Assembly (NCBI GenBank): GCA_038230275.1
Contig: JBBRNO010000001.1
Coordinates: forward strand, 1 to 64,000
Length of the DNA: 64,000 nucleotides
Source of the DNA: JANXXV01 sp038230275
GTDB lineage: Bacteria; Acidobacteriota; Terriglobia; Bryobacterales; Bryobacteraceae
Direction: 5' to 3'
Shown here: positions 1-8,208 of the stretch, piece after piece
Layout: each line of letters begins with the position of its first letter
Numbering within the stretch: the stretch's first letter is position 1
Made by a program: the position numbers and the translations under genes
The notes under the pieces: generated by a model
Told to the model about the DNA's origin: nothing
The model's input: only the letters and a program-made list of their open reading frames with translations
Database searches by the model: none

Positions 1-137
1 CGAATTGGGTGGACACTACCGGAAACCGCTCCTTTACAGTCGCGGCTCGGAAACTACTGTTGCAGCAACGAGTTCGAGACCGAGCCGCGCGCGTGAGCAA
101 GCCGTTTCTTGTGTCCAGTTATTTGTCGGACAGTACA

Positions 138-291
138 CTAGATGTAGCCCGGCTCCAGTTCCATACCGCATTTTTGGGCAGTTACCGGGCGTAGATCGCC
201 GGATTTCAGGGTGCATGACGCAGGTATATTCTACCTGCACGGCCTGTTTGGATGCCGCGATAACCGGCTCGGTTGAGTTTATGGGATTCAG
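138..291 (-). pseudogene. Heavy-metal-binding domain (HMBD) protein, frame-broken by one base
   Basis: Read on the minus strand this encodes the short metal-binding module found at the N-terminus of copper/silver P-type ATPases and as small stand-alone proteins. The visible motif is EYTCVMHPEIRRSTPGNCPK. The frame then breaks in a run of five A residues (T at 171-175 on the plus strand). Dropping one A continues the family pattern as KCGMELEPGYI followed by a stop at 138-140, which is the expected YTCPMHP...CPKCGMxLEPG signature. The open frame begins after a stop at 292-294; a GTG at 238-240 or CTG at 289-291 could be the start. It lies just downstream of the Met/His-rich secreted protein on the same strand, so the two probably form a small metal-handling operon. 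The break is either a sequencing error or a genuine mutation. Confidence 0.7.
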
Positions 292-307
292 TTAGCCTTT
301 AGTAGAA

Positions 308-712
308 CTACTTCAGACTCTTGGCCATCTCCTCATGCATGGCAGCCATCGCTTTCATCTCTTTGGCGGCGTTGCGGCAGTGATCCGCCATGAATTTGCA
401 GTGGTCGGCGGAGTTTTGCATCATTGGATGTTTTGACGCACCAAACTGTGGGTTGCGGGTGTATTCCGCGGCAAGTGCCTGATGATCTTGCGCCTCGGCC
501 TCATGTTTTGCAGCCATCGCGCTGTAATGATGAGCGAGCTTCATATGATCGGCCGGCGTCTTGGCGCTACCGACTAAAGCCTTCACTTGGCTCGGCTTAA
601 GCTCGCCTTTCGCTTCTACAGCCGGTGCTTGACCGGCTGAGATCACCATAAGCGCAGCCAAAAGCAGGGAAGAGGCGACAAGTCGTTTCGAGTTCAAAAA
701 TCCTAGCTTCAT
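308..712 (-). CDS. Secreted Met/His-rich small protein, possible metal (copper) handling
   Basis: A 134-residue protein with an N-terminal signal peptide (MKLGFLNSK, then a hydrophobic stretch ending near AGQAPAVEA), so export to the periplasm is likely. The mature part is helical and rich in His, Met, Lys and Ala, with stretches such as ADHMKLAHHYSAMAAKHEAE and ADHCKFMADHCRNAA. I chose the ATG at 712 because AGGAG sits 8 bases upstream and the signal peptide begins there; the longer frame adds 25 non-signal residues. No catalytic motif is visible. The broken HMBD gene follows about 17-70 bases downstream on the same strand, which, with the Met/His composition, suggests metal binding. That role is an inference from composition and neighbourhood, not from a recognised family. 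Confidence 0.75.
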   Translation of the reverse strand: MKLGFLNSKRLVASSLLLAALMVISAGQAPAVEAKGELKPSQVKALVGSAKTPADHMKLAHHYSAMAAKHEAEAQDHQALAAEYTRNPQFGASKHPMMQNSADHCKFMADHCRNAAKEMKAMAAMHEEMAKSLK

Positions 713-812
713 TTTAAATTCTCCTGGTTGCCCGCTCATCAACGTGGTGATCGGTAGCACCTTACCTCGATGCACTCTGAAGGCCATTCAGCATGGGAGG
801 CACAATTTCCCG

Positions 813-2480
813 CTATCGCCTGGGTGCAATCCGGTCCGCCGTGACATCCACCGGATCGATATCAGTCGGAATGTCCTTCAACTTTTCAATGGCCGCCGTC
901 AGTTCCGGCCGCAATTTGCCAAGCCCATCCAGCAGCTTTTTGGCCGCGGCATAATCCCCGGTCGCCTCGATGACCAGCAGATCGTGTACCAGGTCCCGCA
1001 CCGCTCCCTTGATCTTGGCGAAGTCCACACTGAACGTCCCGTCCGGATTCGCCACGAATCCGCCCTTGTCCATGAGGTAGTTGAATTGGACCGCCATTCC
1101 CTTCCCGTGCGCCTCATTCAACCCGAATCGCAGCGTCCGAAACGAGGACGCCAGATAGCTGGTATACAGTTTTTGCTCCGACGCCGGCAGCAGTTTCTTG
1201 TCGAACATGTACTGCAACATGTACAGCCCGGTCACGTCGGCCTTCGCTTCTTCAATCGCGCCGTAAAGGCCCTTCAATTCCTGCCGTGGTGTACTCGCTC
1301 GCCCGGCCACGGTGATCTGGTGCGGCCCGATGCCGTGCGTCATCTCATGCGCCAGAATATGGGTGAAGAAGGAATCGAAACTGACGTCGCCTTGAGCGGC
1401 AACCGGCAGCACGCGCTTGGAAATTGGCACCAGCGTCGACTTGAACTTCGCCTCCTGCACGTTCTTCAACATCACCCGCTTGCTGCCCTTCTGCGCGGTG
1501 ACCCGTTCATCGTTCGGCAAGTTGTATGCTGCTGTGCGAACTCCGTGGGCACCGTCGCCGCTGGCGATAATCTGATTCACCACGCTGATCGGCGACAGGG
1601 CGCCGATCTTTGGATTGCGGAATTTCGCATCGATCGGTAGGTTGTCTTCAATCTCCTGCATGTGGCCGGAGAAGAACTTCAACTTATCTGTCTCTTTGTC
1701 ATCGCGCAGATTCACATAAGCCTCGTACGATGCCTTGTACCCGAATATCTCATCGTTGTAGGTCTCATAAGGTCCAATGGTGATGTCGAGCGGCGCATCC
1801 AGATCCATCCACGCGACGTCACTTTCGTAGTAGTCATTCGAGAGGAAGGCATTCGCCCGCGAATCCAGAAAGCGCTTCAAGGAAGCGTTGCCGGTCAACG
1901 CCGCCGCCTCATGCAGCAGACGTGCCAGGCGCTGTAAATCCGCAGCGTACTCCTTGTTGAAAGGCACCGCCGCTAGCTTGCCGTTCTGGCGGTGAATCAC
2001 CGAGAAGAAACCTTCGGCCAATTCTTTATCAGCCTTCCCCAACGTGTTCAGCCAGGTCTCAAATTCTTCCTTCTTCATGTCTTCGGGATAGAAGTCGGCG
2101 CCAGGCAGTTTCTTGGCCGGAACGTCCGGAAGAAACGCCGCATGCTCGTCCAGTGCCGACCACGGCCCTTTGTTCAGCCAGAAGTAATGGAGCCGCGCCT
2201 TGCCCAATGGGCTGGCATCTTTCTTGAGTAGTTCATGCAGCCTGTGATTACCGCTCCAATACTGCGTCAGGAATAGTTCGTCGATGACCCGGGCGGCTTC
2301 CACCAGTTTCACTAAAGCCTTCTGATCGCCGGGCGATAGTTTGGACGTGTCCACTTCCAGCGGTGTCCGGGCAAACCGCGCGCTCATACGATTCAGTTCA
2401 TTTAGGTCTGGTGTGTGTGTGGAAGATTGTGCCATGAGGAGTGTGGAGACGATACAAACGAACAAAGCGGAAATTCTCAT
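813..2480 (-). CDS. DPP III-like (M49-type) zinc metallopeptidase, secreted
   Basis: A 555-residue exported zinc peptidase. The N-terminus (MRISALFVCIVSTLLMAQ) is a signal peptide. The zinc site is HEMTHGIGPH, an HEXXH core, and about 45 residues later comes EEAKADVTGLY, which fits the third zinc ligand Glu seen in dipeptidyl-peptidase III relatives (EECRAE in the classical enzymes). The classical M49 motif is HEXXGH, one residue longer, so this belongs to a divergent bacterial branch. I chose the ATG at 2480, with GGAGGGG directly in front; the longer frame runs back into ligD. Its 5' end faces ligD (start 2544) across 63 bases, so the two promoters are back to back. The substrate is unknown; peptide trimming in the periplasm or outside the cell is likely. 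Confidence 0.75.
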   Translation of the reverse strand: MRISALFVCIVSTLLMAQSSTHTPDLNELNRMSARFARTPLEVDTSKLSPGDQKALVKLVEAARVIDELFLTQYWSGNHRLHELLKKDASPLGKARLHYFWLNKGPWSALDEHAAFLPDVPAKKLPGADFYPEDMKKEEFETWLNTLGKADKELAEGFFSVIHRQNGKLAAVPFNKEYAADLQRLARLLHEAAALTGNASLKRFLDSRANAFLSNDYYESDVAWMDLDAPLDITIGPYETYNDEIFGYKASYEAYVNLRDDKETDKLKFFSGHMQEIEDNLPIDAKFRNPKIGALSPISVVNQIIASGDGAHGVRTAAYNLPNDERVTAQKGSKRVMLKNVQEAKFKSTLVPISKRVLPVAAQGDVSFDSFFTHILAHEMTHGIGPHQITVAGRASTPRQELKGLYGAIEEAKADVTGLYMLQYMFDKKLLPASEQKLYTSYLASSFRTLRFGLNEAHGKGMAVQFNYLMDKGGFVANPDGTFSVDFAKIKGAVRDLVHDLLVIEATGDYAAAKKLLDGLGKLRPELTAAIEKLKDIPTDIDPVDVTADRIAPRR

Positions 2481-2543
2481 CCCCTCCAGTACAGCAGAAA
2501 CGACACCAATCGGCCATTCCCTGCGTCCATCAATGGAGATTCC

Positions 2544-4856
2544 ATGGACCTGGAAGAGTATAAACGAAAGCGAAAGTTTACGGAGACTCCGGAACCGGAC
2601 GCGGCTCCGTTGAAGCTCGGCAAACACGCGCGGGCGTGCCGTTACTTCATCCAGCGGCACGATGCCACGCGGCTCCATTACGATTTTCGCTTAGAGGTGG
2701 ATGGTGTTCTGAAGTCGTGGGCGGTTCCGAAGGAACCCACGCTTGACCCGGCAGTGAAGCGACTGGCGATTCAAGTGGAAGATCATCCGCTAGCGTACGG
2801 CGCCTTTACAGGAATCATCCCGAAGGGAAATTACGGAGCGGGCACGGTGGAGTTATGGGATTCGGGTACATTCAAGCCATTGGGAACGATTTCAGCCTCA
2901 CAGCAGATTGCCGATGGGGAGCTGAAGTTTGAACTTTCCGGCCAGAAGCTTCATGGAGGATTCGCATTGATCCGCATGAAGCGCGCCAAGAAGAATGAGT
3001 GGCTGCTGATCAAGCATCACGACAATATCCCGCAAAATAATATGGAACCAATGAAGGCGATGATCGCCGATGCGCCGCCGCCTGGAAAAGGTTGGTTCTA
3101 CGAAATTAAATGGGACGGGGTGCGGGCACTCGCCTACATCGAAGACGGTCGTGCGGAATTTTACTCTCGAAAGGGCGAGCGAATCACGGCACAGTATCCT
3201 GAACTGGCAGGCTTGGCCGAAGCGTTACGGGCAAAGACGGCGGTGCTGGACGGGGAGATCGCGGCCCTCGACGAACAGGGAAGGCCGCATTTTCAGCTAC
3301 TGCAACCGCGTATCATGGCCGCCGGGAAAGCATCCATCGCGGACGCGGCCGCCACCACTCCGGTAACGTATTTTGCTTTCGATCTGCTCTTCCTAAACGG
3401 AACCGATATGAGATCCTCTCCGCTCCGTCGACGGAAGGAAGTACTGAAATCTATCCTGACGGAAAGTGAACGCTTCCGTTACTCGGAGCACTTTGAAGAT
3501 CAGGGCGTGCAGCTATTGCAGGAAGCGGGTAAACGCGGGCTCGAAGGCGTCATGGCCAAGCGCGCCGACAGCCCCTATGAATCGAAACGCAGCTCCAACT
3601 GGCTGAAGATCAAGCTTATACAGCAGCAGGAATTTGTCATCTGCGGATACACCAAGGGCGAGCGAAAAACGTTTGCGTCGGTGATGCTGGGTTTGTATGA
3701 AGATGGCAAGCTGGAATACTGCGGTAACGTGGGCACTGGTTTCAACGAAAAATCGCTATCCGCGATCTACGCCCGGTTGCAACCGCTAGTTATCCATAAA
3801 AGTCCATTCAGCTCCTATAAGCTTCCGTCAAACAAAGGCGTTATCTGGGTGAAGCCGGAACTTGTGTGCGAAGTGAAATTCGCGCAGTGGACGACGAACC
3901 GGCGCCTGCGCGCACCTGTCTTTCTGGGATTGCGGCCCGATGCGAGTCCGCAGGATTGCGTGCGAGAGACGGTCCCTGTGAAGGCTCCGATGACGAACCT
4001 GTCCAAGGTCTTTTATCCGAAGCATGATTACACCAAGGGAGACGTGCTGGACTACTACGAAGCTGTGGCGGATCTGCTCCTGCCCTTTCTTCAACATCGT
4101 CCCTTGGCGCTAAAGCGCTATCCCAATGGCGTGGATGGCAAGTTTTTCTTCCAGAAACATCCTTCGCCCACGTTCCCAGCGGCGCTCAAAGCACCGGGGG
4201 GAAAATTAGGCGCCCCTGAATTCATCGTCTGCAATGATCGCGAGAGTCTGCTGTACCTGGTGAACCTTGGCTGTGTCGATCACAATCCCTGGATGAGCCG
4301 GATCGGATCGCTGGACCATCCCGACTACATTCTGCTGGATCTGGATGCGAACGAATGTTCCTATGACATGGTTGTGAAAGCCGCGCAAGCCATACGTAAA
4401 ATCCTGGACAAACTGGAAATCACAGGCTACCCGAAGACGACTGGGGGAGACGGGATGCACATTTATATTCCGATTGCCGCCGAGTATAGTTACGGTCAGG
4501 CGCGATCGTTCGCCGAGATTCTTTCCATGTTGGTGACGCAAAATGAACCCGGCTTGTTCACCACTCCCCGTAGCGTCGCCAGCCGGAAGAAGGGGCGGGT
4601 TTATTTCGACTACCTGCAGATCGGAAAAGGCAGAACCATTTCCGCGCCTTACGTGTTGCGAGCGAATCCCGATGCACTGGTGGCGACGCCGCTCGATTGG
4701 AAGGAGGTTACCGCGAAGCTACTGCCAGAGAAGTTTCATTTGCGAAATGCGTTGGTCCGCTTCCAGAAAAAACCGGAATTGTTCCGGGAGGTCCTCACGA
4801 ACAAGCAGTCGCTGAACGGCGCGTGGAAGAACCTGCAACAGCTGGTGCAGGCTTAG
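2544..4856 (+). CDS. ligD: ATP-dependent DNA ligase LigD (phosphoesterase-ligase-polymerase)
   Basis: A 770-residue multifunctional enzyme of bacterial non-homologous end joining. The domains run in the order 3'-phosphoesterase (about residues 15-150, with HDATRLHYDFRLE), ATP-dependent ligase (about 170-460, with the nucleotidyl-transfer motif KWDGVRA; the AMP-accepting lysine is K189), then the archaeo-eukaryotic primase-type polymerase (about 490-760, with LDLDANE as a metal-binding acidic motif and KTTGGDGMHIY). This is the PE-LIG-POL order of the Pseudomonas enzyme. The ATG at 2544 is chosen because GGAG lies a few bases upstream and the PE domain starts at once. The gene ends tail to tail with ku, whose stop codon overlaps this one by two bases. 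All catalytic parts appear intact. Confidence 0.96.
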   Translation: MDLEEYKRKRKFTETPEPDAAPLKLGKHARACRYFIQRHDATRLHYDFRLEVDGVLKSWAVPKEPTLDPAVKRLAIQVEDHPLAYGAFTGIIPKGNYGAGTVELWDSGTFKPLGTISASQQIADGELKFELSGQKLHGGFALIRMKRAKKNEWLLIKHHDNIPQNNMEPMKAMIADAPPPGKGWFYEIKWDGVRALAYIEDGRAEFYSRKGERITAQYPELAGLAEALRAKTAVLDGEIAALDEQGRPHFQLLQPRIMAAGKASIADAAATTPVTYFAFDLLFLNGTDMRSSPLRRRKEVLKSILTESERFRYSEHFEDQGVQLLQEAGKRGLEGVMAKRADSPYESKRSSNWLKIKLIQQQEFVICGYTKGERKTFASVMLGLYEDGKLEYCGNVGTGFNEKSLSAIYARLQPLVIHKSPFSSYKLPSNKGVIWVKPELVCEVKFAQWTTNRRLRAPVFLGLRPDASPQDCVRETVPVKAPMTNLSKVFYPKHDYTKGDVLDYYEAVADLLLPFLQHRPLALKRYPNGVDGKFFFQKHPSPTFPAALKAPGGKLGAPEFIVCNDRESLLYLVNLGCVDHNPWMSRIGSLDHPDYILLDLDANECSYDMVVKAAQAIRKILDKLEITGYPKTTGGDGMHIYIPIAAEYSYGQARSFAEILSMLVTQNEPGLFTTPRSVASRKKGRVYFDYLQIGKGRTISAPYVLRANPDALVATPLDWKEVTAKLLPEKFHLRNALVRFQKKPELFREVLTNKQSLNGAWKNLQQLVQA

Positions 4857-5680
4857 CTCGCCGCCTTTTTGCGATGCGTAATAGGGATTGGTTTCCGTTT
4901 GGCAGGGACGGTGGAAGTCTTAGCCGATAAGCTCTTCCGCAGCGCAGCCATCAGGTCGCCTACGGCGGCAATCTGTTTGTGAGGTACTCCTTTGATGGCG
5001 CGGCCGCCGCCCTTTGCCTCCACCATTTCCAGTAGCTTCTTTTGGTATTCGTCATGCAACTTATCCGGCTCAAATGGTTGCGCCAGTGCCTGAATTAACT
5101 TTTGGGCCATTTCCAATTCGCCGATCTTCACTTCCGCATCAGACTGCACACCATATTCCGGGACATCGCGAACTTCATTGGCATAGAACAGGGTGTGCAA
5201 CATCAGGCCGTTCTTATGTTGCCGCAGGGCGACTGCGTATTCCCGTTGATGCATGGTCACCTGTGCCAAGCCGACGTATTCCAGTTTCTCCATCGCGGTT
5301 AACAACAGTTGGTAAGCTCTTCGCCCCGGCTCTTCCGGCACGATGTAAAACGACGCATCAAAGTACATCGGGTCGATATCGGCCAGCTTGACGAACTGCC
5401 GGATCTCCATGGTTTCACTGGACGCCGGGGCTATCTTCTTGATTTCGGCGTCGTCGATTAAGACGTAATGGTCTTTTGAAACCTCGTACCCTTTGGCAAT
5501 CTCCGACCGTTCCACTACCCGGTCGCAGGTGGGACAGAAAAGCTTCTGGCGGATACGCGAATTACACACCTCGTGGATCTGATGGAAACCCACCCGCTCC
5601 TCGCGGACTGCCGCCAACAAGTGAATCGGGATGGAAACCAATCCAAATGCAATGTATCCTTTCCAAACAGTGGAAGCCAT
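4853..5680 (-). CDS. ku: Non-homologous end-joining protein Ku
   Basis: A 275-residue bacterial Ku. The N-terminus MASTVWKGYIAFGLVSIPI is the typical opening of the family, followed by the beta-barrel that encircles DNA ends, including the RIRQKLFCPTCDRVV segment with a CPTC pair. Bacterial Ku works as a homodimer and recruits LigD. The C-terminal tail is basic (KRKPIPITHRKKAAS), as in Ku proteins whose tail binds DNA or ligase. The stop codon TAA at 4853-4855 overlaps the TAG of ligD (4854-4856), so the two genes converge with no space for a separate terminator. Length and sequence are normal for the family. Confidence 0.96.
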   Translation of the reverse strand: MASTVWKGYIAFGLVSIPIHLLAAVREERVGFHQIHEVCNSRIRQKLFCPTCDRVVERSEIAKGYEVSKDHYVLIDDAEIKKIAPASSETMEIRQFVKLADIDPMYFDASFYIVPEEPGRRAYQLLLTAMEKLEYVGLAQVTMHQREYAVALRQHKNGLMLHTLFYANEVRDVPEYGVQSDAEVKIGELEMAQKLIQALAQPFEPDKLHDEYQKKLLEMVEAKGGGRAIKGVPHKQIAAVGDLMAALRKSLSAKTSTVPAKRKPIPITHRKKAAS

Positions 5681-5705
5681 AATTCACACTCCGCCAGCCC
5701 TTAAA

Positions 5706-6212
5706 CTACGCCTCTACTTCTACCGCTTTTTCCGATTCCTTCAACAGAGACTGCGAGATGCCGGAGAGCAGCTTATCGGCTGCCTCCTCTTCTTTCAGTG
5801 TTTCCGAAAGCAACCGCACGGCCTTCTGATTTCCGAGCATCTGCGCGAACGTACGCATGGTGCCGTAGCCAGAGATCTCGTAGTGTTCTACTTTTTGAGC
5901 CGCCGCGATCAACCCTAAGTCCGCCATCGGTTCCAGCGCATCTTCCTGCATCGTTTCCTGGCCCTCTTCAATCAGGCCTTGCATGCCCTTACATACCTTT
6001 GCCTTGGCCTTCTCATCGACCGTTTCGAACACCTGCTCGAGCCGGAGGACGTGGTTCTTCGTCTGTTCCAGATGGTCGGCAAAGGCCGTCCGCAACTCGT
6101 CTGAGCTCGCGGCCTTTACCATTTTGGGCAGAGCCTTTACCAACTGCTTTTCCGCATGGTAAAGGTCCTTCAATTCTTCTATGAATAGTTCTTCCAGGCT
6201 TTCAATCTTCAT
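5706..6212 (-). CDS. DUF892 ferritin-like protein (YciE/YciF family)
   Basis: A 168-residue all-helical protein of the DUF892 family, which adopts a ferritin-like four-helix bundle and is linked to stress responses. The opening MKIESLEELFIEELKDLYHAEKQ is the family signature; the Glu and His residues (ELKDLYHAE, HLEQTKNH, KVEHYEISGYGT) are the likely di-metal ligands. I chose the ATG at 6212 because AGGAG lies about 5 bases upstream; the longer frame adds 14 residues without family similarity. It is divergent from the bacterioferritin gene, with 81 bases between the two starts, so a shared regulatory region for iron or oxidative stress is plausible. It sits 25 bases downstream of the ku start on the same strand and could be co-transcribed with it. 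Confidence 0.9.
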   Translation of the reverse strand: MKIESLEELFIEELKDLYHAEKQLVKALPKMVKAASSDELRTAFADHLEQTKNHVLRLEQVFETVDEKAKAKVCKGMQGLIEEGQETMQEDALEPMADLGLIAAAQKVEHYEISGYGTMRTFAQMLGNQKAVRLLSETLKEEEAADKLLSGISQSLLKESEKAVEVEA

Positions 6213-6293
6213 ATGTTCTCCTGTCGAATTGTCGGACTGCCAACAGCCAGGCAACGTTTCAGGAAAATCTTAGTGTGTATACTTATTGGAGCT

Positions 6294-6767
6294 ATGCAAG
6301 GTGACGCGAAAGTAATCGAACTATTGAATGAAGTGCTTAAGGCAGAGCTGACGGCGATCAACCAGTACTTCCTGCACGCCAAAATGTGTGAAACCTGGGG
6401 ATATTTCCGGCTGGCCGAATACAACCGGAAGGAGTCCATTGAGGAGATGGTTCACGCGGAAAAGCTGATGACGCGGATCCTCTTTCTGGAAGGAACGCCG
6501 AACATGACGGAGATCGGTCCAATTAAGGTTGGCAAGAACGTGAAAGCGCAACTGGAGAGCGATCTTGCTCTGGAATTGGATGCGATTCCGAGGCTTAACG
6601 CAGCCATCAAGTATGCTGCTGAGGTAGGCGACAATGCGTCGCGCGAGTTGTTCAAAGAGATTCTAGTGGACGAGGAAGAACACGTCGACCACCTGGAAGG
6701 CCAGCTCCACGCGATCTCAGAGATTGGAATCGAAAACTACCTGGCCCAGCAGTTGCATAAAGCCTGA
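6294..6767 (+). CDS. bfr: Bacterioferritin
   Basis: A 157-residue 24-mer-forming iron store. The sequence follows E. coli Bfr closely: MQGDAKVIELLNEVLKAEL at the N-terminus, ferroxidase ligands at Glu18, Glu51 and His54 (EEMVHAEK), then DLALELD (Glu94 position) and DEEEHVDHLE (Glu127 and His130). Met52, the axial haem ligand, is present, so haem binding between subunits is expected. I chose the ATG at 6294 over the longer frame because GGAG lies 2-5 bases in front and the family starts here. The gene is divergent from the DUF892 gene and is followed three bases later by the convergent end of a small membrane protein gene. Confidence 0.96.
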   Translation: MQGDAKVIELLNEVLKAELTAINQYFLHAKMCETWGYFRLAEYNRKESIEEMVHAEKLMTRILFLEGTPNMTEIGPIKVGKNVKAQLESDLALELDAIPRLNAAIKYAAEVGDNASRELFKEILVDEEEHVDHLEGQLHAISEIGIENYLAQQLHKA

Positions 6768-6770
6768 CGA

Positions 6771-7220
6771 TCAATGGTCATCAGGGTGTTTGCCTGGCAG
6801 GGACATGAGCTCTTTCCACATGTCGTCGTCATTCTTTTTCCAGTCCGGTTTTTCGCGTCCGCTGATTTCCAATTCGGGCACTTTCAACGTCCCGTGCCCA
6901 TAGATGCAAATGTAATCGGTGCGCGGCGGTGCGAGGAGTACGTGCGCGTGCGAGCCGGAGCTGACCGGCATGCGCAGCCGCCGGCCGCACGAGCGGCAGC
7001 GGTAGCGCTGGTCCAGGATAATGGAAAACAGTACTGCATTACAGAGCAGATTGTAGACGAACATGAGCGTCGTCCACGGCAGGTCGTGCATGAACGCATC
7101 CTGGGGATGAGTGGCGTAATACGCGGGAAACGGATACCACGAGTACAGCCCCAGCCATAGGCCGAAGAGAACGATTGAACCTAGCGCCAACTTGACTACC
7201 AGGAAACCCCAGTACTTCAT
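6771..7220 (-). CDS. Small membrane protein with C-terminal Cys-pair domain, unknown function
   Basis: A 149-residue protein not recognised as a named family. Two membrane segments are visible at about residues 5-28 (KLALGSIVLFGLWLGLY) and 50-70 (TLMFVYNLLCNAVLFSIIL). They are followed by a cytoplasmic-looking part with CRSCGRRLRMPV and a later Cys (DYICIYGHGT), which resembles half of a zinc ribbon. A long loop between the membrane segments carries WYPFPAYYATHP. The end converges on bfr with three bases between the stops. Upstream is the stop of the proline dehydrogenase gene, about 48 bases away on the same strand, so it may be the last-but-one or last gene of that operon. A membrane-anchored zinc-ribbon role is only a guess. 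Confidence 0.7.
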   Translation of the reverse strand: MKYWGFLVVKLALGSIVLFGLWLGLYSWYPFPAYYATHPQDAFMHDLPWTTLMFVYNLLCNAVLFSIILDQRYRCRSCGRRLRMPVSSGSHAHVLLAPPRTDYICIYGHGTLKVPELEISGREKPDWKKNDDDMWKELMSLPGKHPDDH

Positions 7221-7268
7221 ACAACCTTTGGACTCCGTTGGCCACCCGGAAGTTGCCGGAATAGCCGT

Positions 7269-8198
7269 CTATCCGCGAAACAGATTGCGGAGAAGGAAAA
7301 GTACGTTTGCGGGCCGTTCCGCCAGACGCCGCATGAAGTAGGGATACCACGCCTCGCCATATGGAACATAGACGCGCAACCGAAATCCTTCCTTCACGAT
7401 ACGCGCTTGCAGGGTACGGCGGATCCCGTAAAGCATTTGGAATTCGAAGCGGTCCGGGGAATAGTTTCGTTCGCGAACGTAGCGCAGCGCCTCATCCAGA
7501 ATCGCCTCATCATGGCTGGCAATGGCCGGGTAAGTCCCGTCATCCAGCAGCTTTTTCATCAGTTTGACATAGTTCAGGTCGACGTCGTGCTTGGACGGGT
7601 AGGCGAGCTCCGGCGGCTCTTTGTAGGCGCCTTTACAGAGCCGGACTGGGATTCCATCGCGGCAGAGTTGGTCGATATCTTCGGCGCTGCGGTGAAGATA
7701 GGCCTGAATCACCGCTCTGACCGGACCGCCCTGCCCGTGCATCTCCCGCAGAATCTTGAGGGTACGGCCGGTATACGCGGTAGATTCCATATCCATCTCG
7801 ATACGGCTGCCGATTTCCTTCGCCTTCGCGACCAGTGCGGTCGTATTCTGAATTGCGGCGTCCTCGGAAAGATCCAGCCCCAGCGCCGTCAGTTTCATGG
7901 AAACAGTGGTCTGCAACCCGGCGATTGCGATTCGCCCCAGAGCGGCAAGATAGGCGTCACGCGCCGCATCGGCTTCCACCAGCTCAGCTACATTTTCACC
8001 CAGATGGTCCAGCGAGGACATGATTCCTTGCGCTTGCAGCGCCGCACAAACGCGCAGCCCGTCTTCGAGTGTCAATCCGGCGATGAATCGGGAGGTGAGT
8101 TTTTGGGAAATGGCCGACGTTTCCATCCACCGCCGCAGCCAGCCCTGGCGGGACAGATACAGAAAGCCGCTGCGAAGGACCGGGATGAAGGAGCTCAA
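7269..8198 (-). CDS. Proline dehydrogenase (FAD-dependent)
   Basis: A roughly 309-residue monofunctional proline dehydrogenase, which oxidises proline to pyrroline-5-carboxylate on a (beta/alpha)8 barrel and passes electrons to FAD and quinone. Family motifs are RLCKGAYKEP, FEFQMLYGIR and RVYVPYGEAWYPYFMRRLAE; the last holds the Arg pair that binds the substrate carboxylate. The N-terminus is uncertain: similarity begins at VLRSGFLYLSRQGWLRRW. I favour the TTG at 8198, which lies 10 bases after the PAP2 stop, although no clear ribosome site is seen; a longer frame up to 8267 would overlap PAP2. No pyrroline-5-carboxylate dehydrogenase is in the window, so the second step must be encoded elsewhere. 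Confidence 0.92.
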   Translation of the reverse strand: MSSFIPVLRSGFLYLSRQGWLRRWMETSAISQKLTSRFIAGLTLEDGLRVCAALQAQGIMSSLDHLGENVAELVEADAARDAYLAALGRIAIAGLQTTVSMKLTALGLDLSEDAAIQNTTALVAKAKEIGSRIEMDMESTAYTGRTLKILREMHGQGGPVRAVIQAYLHRSAEDIDQLCRDGIPVRLCKGAYKEPPELAYPSKHDVDLNYVKLMKKLLDDGTYPAIASHDEAILDEALRYVRERNYSPDRFEFQMLYGIRRTLQARIVKEGFRLRVYVPYGEAWYPYFMRRLAERPANVLFLLRNLFRG

Positions 8199-8208
8199 GC
8201 TATGAGTT

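Noticed and set aside
744..1640. A 298-residue plus-strand frame
   Set aside because: Antisense to the metallopeptidase, without start context or recognisable motif.
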